Shown piece after piece: positions 7,362 through 14,402 of a DNA stretch of 19,146 nucleotides (its first letter is position 1; the number at the start of each line of letters is the position of its first letter). Position numbers and translations under genes: made by a program. The notes below the pieces were generated by a model. It ran no database searches. It was not told the origin of the DNA and saw nothing but the letters and a program-made list of their open reading frames with translations. Source of the DNA: Desulfobacterales bacterium (GTDB lineage Bacteria > Desulfobacterota > Desulfobacteria > Desulfobacterales > SpSt-501); contig JALOOS010000065.1 in the NCBI GenBank assembly GCA_025454275.1, positions 1 to 19,146 on the forward strand, read 5' to 3'.

Positions 7362-7976
7362 CTAGGTCTCCGATTTTTCCATGCGATCCAGGTCGTCCCG
7401 GTTGGCGATGACGTGGTCGATGATGCCGTAGGTCTTCGCCTCGCCGGCGCTCATGAAATAGTCGCGGTCCGTATCCCGCTGGATCTGGTCCATGGATTTG
7501 CCGGTGTGCTTCACGAGAATCTCGTTCAGGGAGGCCTTCATCCGCAGCATCTCTTTGGCCTGGATCTCGACATCCGAGGCCTGGCCCTGGAAGCCCCCCA
7601 TGGGCTGGTGGATCAGGATTCGCGCGTTCGGCAGCGAGTAGCGCTTGCCCGGGGCCCCGGCCGTCAGCAGGAGGGCCCCCATGCTGGCGGCCTGGCCGAT
7701 GCACACCGTGGCGATGGCCGGCTTGATGTATTGCATGGTGTCGTAGACGGCCAGCCCCGCCGTCACCAGTCCGCCCGGGGAGTTGATGTAGAAATTGATA
7801 TCCTTGTCCGGGTCCTCCGACTCCAGGAAGAGGAGCTGCGCGATCAGGAGGTTGGCGACCTCGTCGTTCATGGCGGAGCCAAGGAAGATGATCCGGTCTT
7901 TGAGCAGCCGGGAGTAGATGTCGTAGGCCCGCTCGCCGCGGCTGCTCTGCTCGATGACCATGGGAATCAGTGGCAC
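7362..7976 (-). CDS. clpP: ClpP, proteolytic subunit of Clp protease
   Basis: ClpP forms the tetradecameric serine protease chamber that partners ClpX. The 204-residue protein carries the catalytic triad at the expected places: Ser98 in GQAASMG, His123 in LIHQPMGG and Asp172 in DTDRDYF. The start is a GTG at 7976, placed 7 nt after AAGGAG. An ATG five codons in (7961) is possible but lacks its own ribosome-binding site. A short N-terminal propeptide, as in other ClpPs, may be removed. The gene lies 52 bp after tig and 2 bp before clpX, in the usual tig-clpP-clpX order. Confidence 0.98.
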   Translation of the reverse strand: MPLIPMVIEQSSRGERAYDIYSRLLKDRIIFLGSAMNDEVANLLIAQLLFLESEDPDKDINFYINSPGGLVTAGLAVYDTMQYIKPAIATVCIGQAASMGALLLTAGAPGKRYSLPNARILIHQPMGGFQGQASDVEIQAKEMLRMKASLNEILVKHTGKSMDQIQRDTDRDYFMSAGEAKTYGIIDHVIANRDDLDRMEKSET

Positions 7977-8028
7977 TCTGTGTCTCCTTTTACGATATAC
8001 GCGTTGCGGGAACAGGCGCCGGCAGCGG

Positions 8029-9333
8029 CTAAGCGGCCGGCGGTGCGACCTCCTCGATCGTGCCGGCCTCCAGCACCTGCTTCAGGGCTTTCTTCTCGAG
8101 CAGCGCGTGCTTGTAATAGTCCAGTTTGTCGCTGTTTTCGCGGTAGTAGCGCCGGATCTCATCGACGGGCTGCCGGAAGTTCTCGGCCATGGCCTTGAAG
8201 GCCTCCTCCAGCTCGTCATCGGCGAGTGTGAGCTTCTCCTGGGTGATCAGGTGCCCCAGGATCAGGTGGCGCTTGACCTGATTGACGGCCGTATCACGGT
8301 ATTTTTCAAAAATGATCTCGCGGCTCAACCCGGCATCCGCCAACGTGGTGTTGCGGTAGGAAAAGGAGCGCTCGGCCTCCTCCACGATGCCCTCGAGCTC
8401 CATCTCCACCAGGGCTTCGGGCACCTCGAAGGAGGTGCGCGCGAGCAGGGCCTTGAAGACCTGCTCGTTCAACTCCTGCTCCGTGCGCTTTTCGTAGCCC
8501 TGGGTCAGGTTGGCGCGGATCTCTTGCTTGAGCTCTTCGAGGGTCTCGTAACGGCCGGCGCGCTTGGCGAGCGCATCATCGATTTCCGGCAGGATCTCCT
8601 CGCGGATCTCTTTCAGGAGCGCTCGAAATTCGACGGTCTGGCCCGCCAGGCTCTTGTTGGCGTAATCCGCCGGGAAGCTCAGCGGGAACTCCTTGGTCTC
8701 GCCGGCGCCGAGACCGGCAAACTGCCCGCCGAATTCCGGCAGCACGGCCCCCGCCCCGATCTGAAGCGCGAAGTTCTCGGTTTTCGGCGTTTCGGAATAG
8801 GGCTTGCCGTCCCTGAAGCCTTCGAAGTCGATCAGGATGTGGTCCCCGTCGCGGGCGGGGCGGGACTCGGAGATCGGCTTGAGCGCGGCCAGCCGTTTCT
8901 GGAGCTGCCGCAGCTGGAGCCCGACCTCCTCCTCGCTCACCTGGTAGCGGGTGCGGGTGAGGGAGAGCCCTTTGAAATCGATGTCGTTGATCGGCGGGCT
9001 GACCTCGATCGTGGCGGCATAGGAGTAAACCGTCGGGCCGCTGAGCTCCGGCGGGTCGAGCTTGGGTTTGCCCACCACCCGCAGGCCCTTTTCCCGGATC
9101 GCGTCGATGAGCGAGGTCTGGATCAGCTGCGAGGAGACCTCCGCCATCACATCTTTCTTGAACATTTTCTCGAGCACGTTGCGCGGGGTTTTTCCCGGCC
9201 GGAACCCCTTGATCCGGGCCGTTTTCTTGAGATGGTCGTAGGCCTTTTCGATCTCCCGGGCGACCTCTTCCTGGGGAATGTCGATCCGCAGGGTTTTCTT
9301 GACGCTGCTGATGTCTTCGACCGTAACCTGCAT
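8029..9333 (-). CDS. tig: Trigger factor, ribosome-associated chaperone
   Basis: Trigger factor binds ribosomal protein uL23 at the peptide exit tunnel and shields nascent chains; it also has FKBP-type prolyl isomerase activity. The protein has 434 residues (E. coli: 432). The ribosome-docking signature GFRPGK is at 43-48, an FKBP-like domain runs over roughly 155-240 (ARDGDHILIDFEG, PEFGGQFAGLGAGE), and a long helical C-terminal domain follows. The ATG at 9333 has little ribosome-binding sequence before it. The gene is the first protein-coding gene of the chain and lies 63 bp downstream of tRNA-Leu, so its mRNA 5' end may arise by tRNA 3' processing. Confidence 0.97.
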   Translation of the reverse strand: MQVTVEDISSVKKTLRIDIPQEEVAREIEKAYDHLKKTARIKGFRPGKTPRNVLEKMFKKDVMAEVSSQLIQTSLIDAIREKGLRVVGKPKLDPPELSGPTVYSYAATIEVSPPINDIDFKGLSLTRTRYQVSEEEVGLQLRQLQKRLAALKPISESRPARDGDHILIDFEGFRDGKPYSETPKTENFALQIGAGAVLPEFGGQFAGLGAGETKEFPLSFPADYANKSLAGQTVEFRALLKEIREEILPEIDDALAKRAGRYETLEELKQEIRANLTQGYEKRTEQELNEQVFKALLARTSFEVPEALVEMELEGIVEEAERSFSYRNTTLADAGLSREIIFEKYRDTAVNQVKRHLILGHLITQEKLTLADDELEEAFKAMAENFRQPVDEIRRYYRENSDKLDYYKHALLEKKALKQVLEAGTIEEVAPPAA

Positions 9334-9396
9334 GGGACGTTAATAACCCTTTCTGTCGCGCGGGAGGCGTGCCGTGCCGCGCTGCGTATTCGGACA

Positions 9397-9483
9397 TGGT
9401 GCGAGAGGGGAGACTTGAACTCCCATTCTGTCGCCAGAGCTGGATCCTAAATCCAGTGCGTCTACCAGTTCCGCCACTCTCGC
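9397..9483 (-). tRNA. tRNA-Leu (UAG)
   Basis: Acceptor GCGAGAG pairs with CTCTCGC. The anticodon loop in CTGGATTTAGGATCCAG reads UAG, and a long variable arm (class II tRNA) precedes the T arm GGGAG-TTCAAGT-CTCCC. Discriminator A and encoded CCA (9397-9399) follow. The gene is 87 nt including CCA. It lies between a consensus promoter and tig on the same strand. Confidence 0.95.
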
Positions 9484-9594
9484 AGGCGCGCGGAACGCTA
9501 ACGCCTTGTTAACAAACAAAACCCTGCAGGCGGCCGTATCGACCCTAACCGCAGGATTAAATTCCATAAAAGATCGTTCAACGCTTTTGAGGCC

Positions 9595-9623
9595 AGTATA
9601 GAGATAAAAGATGCCCGTGTCAA
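9595..9623 (-). promoter_or_regulatory. Consensus sigma70 promoter for tRNA-Leu and tig
   Basis: On the minus strand TTGACA (9623-9618), a 17-bp spacer and TATACT (9600-9595) give a near-perfect housekeeping promoter. Transcription would start near 9588, about 105 bp before tRNA-Leu, and could read on into tig-clpP-clpX. It is the best promoter in the window. Confidence 0.8.
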
Positions 9624-9674
9624 CTGAACCGGCTCGCAGCGTGCAAATCGGGGCATGGAAACCGGCGGCGCGTA

Positions 9675-9703
9675 TTGCCTTGGCGGAGGGTGCATGTTAT
9701 TTA
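9675..9703 (+). promoter_or_regulatory. Weak candidate promoter toward tRNA-Pro
   Basis: TTGCCT (9675-9680), a 17-bp spacer and TATTTA (9698-9703) resemble a sigma70 promoter on the plus strand. It is the only candidate seen upstream of tRNA-Pro but lies about 170 bp before it. Confidence 0.3.
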
Positions 9704-9779
9704 GTGCCCATCCACAAACGGCGACTTGCAGCCCATGCCGGCGTTCTCGCTCTTTGCGATCCTCGACGGTGTCTCACAC

Positions 9780-9796
9780 TCCCGCCGTTGGCGGGA
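9780..9796. repeat. Perfect 7-bp hairpin between tRNA-Leu and tRNA-Pro
   Basis: TCCCGCC (9780-9786), GTT, GGCGGGA (9790-9796) form a perfect stem without a following T run, so it is not a normal terminator. It lies in the 389-bp gap 9484-9872, which otherwise holds only the two promoters noted and no coding frame I would accept. It resembles the GC stem in the REP-like element near 18.87 kb. Confidence 0.4.
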
Positions 9797-9872
9797 CGGT
9801 GGCGAAATCGCTGCGGCCTGGGCCTGGGCCGTACACCGCAACTTCCGGATGGGCACTAGTGGATTTGTCAGT

Positions 9873-9949
9873 CGGGGCGTGGCGCAGCCTGGTAGCGCAC
9901 CTGCTTTGGGAGCAGGGGGCCGTCAGTTCAAATCTGACCGCCCCGACCA
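9873..9949 (+). tRNA. tRNA-Pro (UGG)
   Basis: Acceptor CGGGGCG pairs with CGCCCCG, with the C1-G72 pair typical of bacterial tRNA-Pro. The D arm GCGC...GCGC, the anticodon loop TTTGGGA (UGG) in stem CCTGC/GCAGG, T arm GTCAG-TTCAAAT-CTGAC, discriminator A and encoded CCA (9947-9949) complete the cloverleaf. The gene is 77 nt including CCA. It is the only plus-strand gene between purB and the 12-kb cluster and converges on mltF, 25 bp away. Confidence 0.95.
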
Positions 9950-9974
9950 AATTCAAAAAGAGTGCCGGCAGAGC

Positions 9975-11458
9975 CTAGTTCGAATTCTGCTCCTGCAGCA
10001 TCTTCTCCTTGGCCTCGCGCCGTTCCATGTATTCCTGCTGGACCAGTTTGTAGGCGATGTAGTACTTATAGATATTGGAGACATAAGTGACCGTCTCGCG
10101 GCCGATTTTCTCGGCGGCAACCACCTCCACGTGGTTGAACCATTCGTTGGGGTTCAGGCCGCGCTTCTCGGCCTCACGCCTTAGCTGGCGCACCCGGCCG
10201 GGGCCGGCATTGTAGGCCGCGAAGGCAAACAGCCCCTTGTTCAGGTCGTCCATGGGCTCATTCTTGAAATACTGGTCGACCATGAAACGGATGTACTTGA
10301 CCCCCGCGTGGATATTGGGCTCGGTGCGGGTGATGTCGCCGACATTGAGCTCCCTGCCGGTCGCCGGCATCACCTGCATCACCCCGATGGCCCCGACCGG
10401 GCTCCTCGCTTTCTGGTCCAGCCGCGACTCCTGGTATCCCTGGGCCGCCATCAGGATCCAGTCCATCCCGTATTGATCGCCATACTTGCGGAAAAACTGG
10501 ACGACCTCGCGGAACTTCCTCATTTCCGCCCCGCTGGTCGAGTTTTTCACATAGCGGGTGCTTTTGAGGTAGCGGCGGAAAAGATCGCTGCCGAAGGCGC
10601 TCTCCGACCCGTGCCGGGCGACGAACTCGTTCAGGGCGCCCATCAGCCCGGGGCTGTTTTCGCGGATGGCCCAGGCGATCCGTCCGCCGGTGCGCACGGC
10701 GGCCGCTTCGTTCAGCACGATCTTCGGAAACACCTGTTTCCAGAACTGCGCCTTGTGACTGTCCACCACGAGCGCGGGGATGAGGCCGGCATGGAGCATC
10801 TCCAGCAGATCCTCATCCTCGAGGTTCTCCGGGGCCGGGATGAGTGTCACAAGGGGTGGGGTTTCTTCTCCTGCTTGAGGCGTTGGTTCAACTCGAGCAG
10901 GCTCTCGTGGTAGCTGGAGGAGGGGCGCACGAAGAGCTCCCGTCCGGCAAGGTCGTCCGGACCGGCGACCGGCGGAGAGTCGGGGGCGGTGACGACGATT
11001 TCGGAGACGCCGGTGATCCAAGGGTCGGTGAAATCGACGAGTTTGTCGCGCTCGCCGGTGATGGTCAGATTGGCGGCGGCGATATCCCCCCTCCCCTCCC
11101 GCAGGGCCGGGATCAGCTGGTCGCGCGAAACCGGGACGAAGAGGACGTGAACCCGGAGATGGCGGGTCTTGAGGTTCCGGTTGAGCTCCTCCTCGAATTT
11201 CCGAAACAGCTCATAGGTCGTCCCGCGCTGGGTGCCCTTGTCGACGAAGAAGAAGGTCTTGCTGTAGACGACCAGGACCCGGATGAGACGCCGCTCGATC
11301 ATACCGTCCAGGTCGCCCGTCCAAGGCTCGCCCGGCAGGGGAAGCTCCATGCGGGATTTGGCCGCTTGAGCGGAGCCCGCCGCGTTGACCGCAGAGGGGA
11401 AGCTCGAATATCCGAGCAGAAGACAAACAAATGGTATCAAAACGAAAAATAGGCGCAT
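9975..11458 (-). pseudogene. mltF: MltF-type membrane-bound lytic transglycosylase, frameshifted
   Basis: MltF cleaves peptidoglycan glycan strands to 1,6-anhydromuropeptides in the periplasm. From ATG 11458 a signal peptide (MRLFFVLIPFVCLLLGY..., probable cleavage after SAVNA) is followed by a solute-binding-like domain (family 3). This frame ends at a TGA near 10845. The catalytic half continues in another frame, with the Glu motif QGYQESRLD, GVMQVMPATG and the AYNAGPGRV block typical of SLT domains, and stops at 9975. One extra base in the G4-T-G4 run at 10853-10861 joins both into 494 residues (E. coli MltF: 518). The lesion is therefore a single-base loss, which may be real or a homopolymer error. 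An earlier in-frame ATG at 11503 is less likely because it would precede the signal peptide. The lipoprotein gene lies 51 bp upstream in the same direction. Confidence 0.85.
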
Positions 11459-11509
11459 GGGATCTTCCCCCCCTGCGGTCAGCGCACCACGGGTGTCCTT
11501 CATGGAACC

Positions 11510-11773
11510 TTACTTCTTGGGGGTGTTGGCCCTGAATTCCTCCTTGTTGATTTCGGTTACTTCCGAATTCTGAAGCGTGACTTTGCCGGCGCCGGCCTCA
11601 TCCATGAAACGGATGCTCCCGCTCGAACTCCGGTCGATCTGAGTCGTATAGTAGACCTTTCCGGAAGCAGTATCCCGCACTTTGTAGTAGGAGCCGCATC
11701 CGATCAGAAGCAGCGCACACAAGAGAACCGCAACCACCCCGAACCGCTTGCCGTTCATGAACGAACGTTTCAT
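11510..11773 (-). CDS. Small YgdI/YgdR-like lipoprotein
   Basis: The 87-residue protein has a basic start, a hydrophobic stretch (FGVVAVLLCALLLIG) and a lipobox LIGC followed by GSYYKVRDT, so it should be lipid-anchored after cleavage before the Cys at about position 26. The mature part of about 60 residues (KVYYTTQID, GKVTLQNSEVTEI) resembles the SH3-like DUF903/YgdI-YgdR lipoproteins, whose role is unknown. ATG 11773 has AAGGAGG at good spacing. A second ATG five codons on is less favoured. A promoter lies about 50 bp upstream, and mltF follows 51 bp downstream, suggesting a two-gene envelope operon. Confidence 0.82.
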   Translation of the reverse strand: MKRSFMNGKRFGVVAVLLCALLLIGCGSYYKVRDTASGKVYYTTQIDRSSSGSIRFMDEAGAGKVTLQNSEVTEINKEEFRANTPKK

Positions 11774-11820
11774 CCCGAACCTCCTTTTTCGAATGGGTTA
11801 GAAGTGAGTCATGGGGGAGA

Positions 11821-11848
11821 TAATTATTTCGAGCGGTAAAAAAGTCAA
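11821..11848 (-). promoter_or_regulatory. Promoter for the lipoprotein-mltF pair
   Basis: On the minus strand TTGACT (11848-11843), a 16-bp spacer and TAATTA (11826-11821) form a good sigma70 candidate. The start site would fall near 11814, giving a leader of about 40 nt before the lipoprotein ribosome-binding site. Confidence 0.6.
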
Positions 11849-12037
11849 GCGGCCCTGCATAACGGCAGGATGCTGAAAAACAAGAACTGGGCGGCCGGCG
11901 ACCTGGGAAGTGCGGCATATTCAACCACATGGTAGCATCTGCAAAACCCTCGCAGCCAAAGATCGGGTCCCGAGGGGCCGTTTCCCAACATCCTGTCAGG
12001 CTTGACTTTCGACGGGTGATCCACGAGAAAAGATGCC

Positions 12038-13444
12038 ATGCAACCGCCTTCTCACGCCGCCGCCCCCCTGGATCGCTTCAAGGCCGTCGGCAATGCGCTC
12101 ATGCGGGCCGATCTCAACAACACCCACAGCGGTAACATGTCGCTGCGCGACCCCGGCGACCCGAAGCGCTTTTTCATCACCGCTTCCGGTTCGATGTGCG
12201 GGTCTCTGGAACCGGAGGACATCGTGCCGGTCAGCTTCAGCGACATGAGCTGGAGGGGAGCCCGAAAACCCTCATCCGAAACGAACACCCACCGCCGGGT
12301 TCTGGAGCTGCCCGGCGTGACCGCCTGCGTTCACTGCCACGCCAAGGCCGCAACGGCCGTCAGCCTCGAGTCGGCATCCACGCCGGTGTTCCTGCTCCCA
12401 TCCGCCGCCGGCGATGACGACGAAATGCGGCTTTTCCAGCCGGTCGATTTTTTCGGTGCGGGTCTTCTCGGGGCTGTACCCGCCGAAGCCTTCACCCGGG
12501 CCGTGGGATCGCTCGAGATGGAGGAGCGGATCCCCCGGCGCCTCTCCCGCGCGCCCTTGACCCTGGTGGCGGGACACGGCCCGTTCGCCCGAGGCGGCTG
12601 CCTGGAGGAGTGCCTTCATTACCTGAGCGTCCTGGAAAACAGCGCCCGCTTCGCCCTGGCCCTGCGCAGAAGAGAGTGTGAGCTCTCCGGCATTCAGCGG
12701 CTGCTCCTGGAAAATGGACCAAACGCACTATTCCCTCCGCCGCGCCGACCGGAGTTCCCCGCGGAGGATTCATCCCCTGGCGGTGAGCCGGCCGCGGCCG
12801 GGTCCATCGCCTACTGGCAGGCCTACAACTTCGACCATGGGCTTTCGGCATTCGCAACAGGCTCAGTGAGCTGCCGGATCGGCGCGGATGAAATGGTTTT
12901 CTCCCCAACCGCAGCCGCTCCCACCGGGATCGCGGCCCCGCGATGGCATCTGGCGCTCGCAGGTGACACGCCACACGCCGACGACATCCGCCTGCACCGG
13001 CGGATTTACGCCCACACCCCGTTCAACGCCTGCGTCATCGCACCCGCCCCACTCGCTGCCGCAGAGGCCGCCGCCCTGCTCTCCGCCGCCTCGGGCGGCA
13101 GCCCTGTGAAGGCCATGGGCGCCGCCCCTTGCGGCTCCGCTTCCGAGCTTCCCGTGATCATACCCATCGATGCGGAGGCCGCTTTTTACGAGGTACGGGT
13201 GCCGGTGGCCCCCCCGAGCGCCTTGGGCGCAACGGCACCGGCCGGCCTCATCCCCGAGATGCTCATGCGCGGAAGCGGCTGCGCCGTCCTCGCGGGGGTC
13301 GGGGTGATCGCCGCCGGCGACCGTCTCGACCAGGCGGTCTACCGGCTCAGCCTGGCGGAGCGGATCGCCTATTTCCGGCAGGAGGCGCACATCAGCCACC
13401 GGCTGCTCGGAGGGGCGCCGGTGGCGGAACTCGATCAGGGGTGA
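12038..13444 (+). CDS. Tandem class II aldolase/adducin-like protein, second domain degenerate
   Basis: Class II aldolases of the fuculose-phosphate type use a Zn ion held by three His to cleave or rearrange sugar phosphates. The 468-residue protein seems to carry two such domains. Domain 1 (about 10-215) has the phosphate/substrate motifs SGN (31-33) and TASG, the acid/base Glu81 in SETNTH, zinc ligands His99 and His101 in VHCH, and His180 in GHGPFARG. Domain 2 (about 255-450) keeps the fold pattern (FDHGLSAFATGSVS, RLHRRIYAH, RLDQAVYRLSLAERIAYF), but the ligands align with Ile334, Pro336 and Val421, so it should not bind zinc. Single-domain relatives have about 200-260 residues. ATG 12038 has only a weak ribosome-binding site. 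The hydrolase gene starts 4 bp after the stop. The substrate is unknown. Confidence 0.75.
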   Translation: MQPPSHAAAPLDRFKAVGNALMRADLNNTHSGNMSLRDPGDPKRFFITASGSMCGSLEPEDIVPVSFSDMSWRGARKPSSETNTHRRVLELPGVTACVHCHAKAATAVSLESASTPVFLLPSAAGDDDEMRLFQPVDFFGAGLLGAVPAEAFTRAVGSLEMEERIPRRLSRAPLTLVAGHGPFARGGCLEECLHYLSVLENSARFALALRRRECELSGIQRLLLENGPNALFPPPRRPEFPAEDSSPGGEPAAAGSIAYWQAYNFDHGLSAFATGSVSCRIGADEMVFSPTAAAPTGIAAPRWHLALAGDTPHADDIRLHRRIYAHTPFNACVIAPAPLAAAEAAALLSAASGGSPVKAMGAAPCGSASELPVIIPIDAEAAFYEVRVPVAPPSALGATAPAGLIPEMLMRGSGCAVLAGVGVIAAGDRLDQAVYRLSLAERIAYFRQEAHISHRLLGGAPVAELDQG

Positions 13445-13448
13445 GGGA

Positions 13449-14225
13449 ATGCTCCGTTTCAAGCGCTACGGCGCCGGACCGCCGCTCCTCCTTCTGCACG
13501 GGCTTTTCGGCTCCGCCGACGGGTGGCACCCGGTCGCCAAGGCGCTGGGAGAGGATTTCGCCGTCCATGCGATCGACCAGCGCAACCACGGGGCCTCCGT
13601 GCACAGCGCGCACATGGACTACGACACCATGGCGGAGGATGCCCGGGATCTCATGACCTGCCTGGGCCTCGGCCGCGCCGGGCTGATCGGCCACTCGATG
13701 GGCGGTAAAACCGCCATGCGGTTTGCCTCCCGCTTCCCGGAGATGACGGCAGCCCTCGTTGTCGTGGACATCGCCCCCCGCGGCTATCCCCCGATCCATG
13801 CCGGCGCCATCGAGGCCCTCGCGCGGCTCGACCTCGGAAGGATCCCCGCGCTGCGGGAGGCGGAGGCGGCGCTGGCGCCCGCGATACCCGATCCCATCCT
13901 CAGGCGGTTTCTGCTGAAGAGCCTCGACCGCACCCCGGAGGGCGGCTTCCGCTGGAAGGTGAACCTATCAGCCGTCCGCAGGGCCTACCCCACCCTTTGC
14001 GCCCCGCTCACGCTCAGGCCCTGGCCCGGCCCCTCCCTTTTCGTCCGCGGGGCCGCCTCGGGCTACATCACCGATGGGGATTGGGCCGCCATCCGCTCCG
14101 TTTTTCCGCAGGCCCGGCTTGCCACCATCCCCGGCGCCGGCCACTGGGTCCAGGCGGACGATCCGGCCGCCTTCATCCGCACGGTATCGCGATTTCTCCT
14201 TGAAGCGGCAGCCCTGAACCGCTGA
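13449..14225 (+). CDS. Alpha/beta hydrolase, YbfF-like esterase family
   Basis: The 258-residue protein has a full hydrolase triad: Ser83 in GHSMGG, Asp107 in VVVDIAP and His232 in GAGHWVQ, plus the oxyanion-hole segment HGLFGS (17-22). The combination of HGLFGS, AIDQRNHG and DIAP points to the YbfF-like esterase group, which hydrolyses short acyl esters or thioesters. There is no signal peptide, so the protein is cytosolic. The start ATG 13449 follows the aldolase stop by 4 bp with GAGGGA just before it, so the two are probably translated together. Its role in the cluster is not evident; it could hydrolyse an acyl or lactone intermediate, or be a housekeeping esterase carried along. Confidence 0.85.
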   Translation: MLRFKRYGAGPPLLLLHGLFGSADGWHPVAKALGEDFAVHAIDQRNHGASVHSAHMDYDTMAEDARDLMTCLGLGRAGLIGHSMGGKTAMRFASRFPEMTAALVVVDIAPRGYPPIHAGAIEALARLDLGRIPALREAEAALAPAIPDPILRRFLLKSLDRTPEGGFRWKVNLSAVRRAYPTLCAPLTLRPWPGPSLFVRGAASGYITDGDWAAIRSVFPQARLATIPGAGHWVQADDPAAFIRTVSRFLLEAAALNR

Positions 14226-14260
14226 TGTTGCCGCGGCTGGACGGGTGTGGTAATGAGCGT

Positions 14261-14277
14261 GAGCGCGGTCAGCGCTC
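14261..14277. repeat. Hairpin after the hydrolase gene
   Basis: GAGCGC (14261-14266), GGTCA, GCGCTC (14272-14277) form a perfect 6-bp stem 35 bp after the hydrolase stop. No T run follows, so it is at best a weak or factor-dependent terminator. Confidence 0.35.
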
Positions 14278-14334
14278 CCGCAAGCCGCCGAGCCGTTACA
14301 AGTTACGGCGCATCTATCATATAAATCCCCCCTT

Positions 14335-14355
14335 CCCCCCTTTTGCAAAGGGGGG
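14335..14355. repeat. C-run/G-run palindrome
   Basis: CCCCCCTTT (14335-14343), TGC, AAAGGGGGG (14347-14355) form a perfect 9-bp stem, preceded by a second C run. Similar C-run/G-run palindromes are, as I recall, scattered between genes in many deltaproteobacterial genomes. This one splits the hydrolase from the transaldolase gene and ends 48 bp before the chosen transaldolase start. A TATAAA box at about 14321 has no good -35 partner. Confidence 0.6.
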
Positions 14356-14402
14356 GCATGGATGAGGTTTTGTCCCAATACGTCGGGGTGGCAGTCATCG
14401 CA

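Noticed and set aside
11854..11869. Small hairpin CCTGC/GCAGG between the lipoprotein and aldolase genes
   Set aside because: A five-bp stem with no T run on either side; too weak to call a terminator or an operator.
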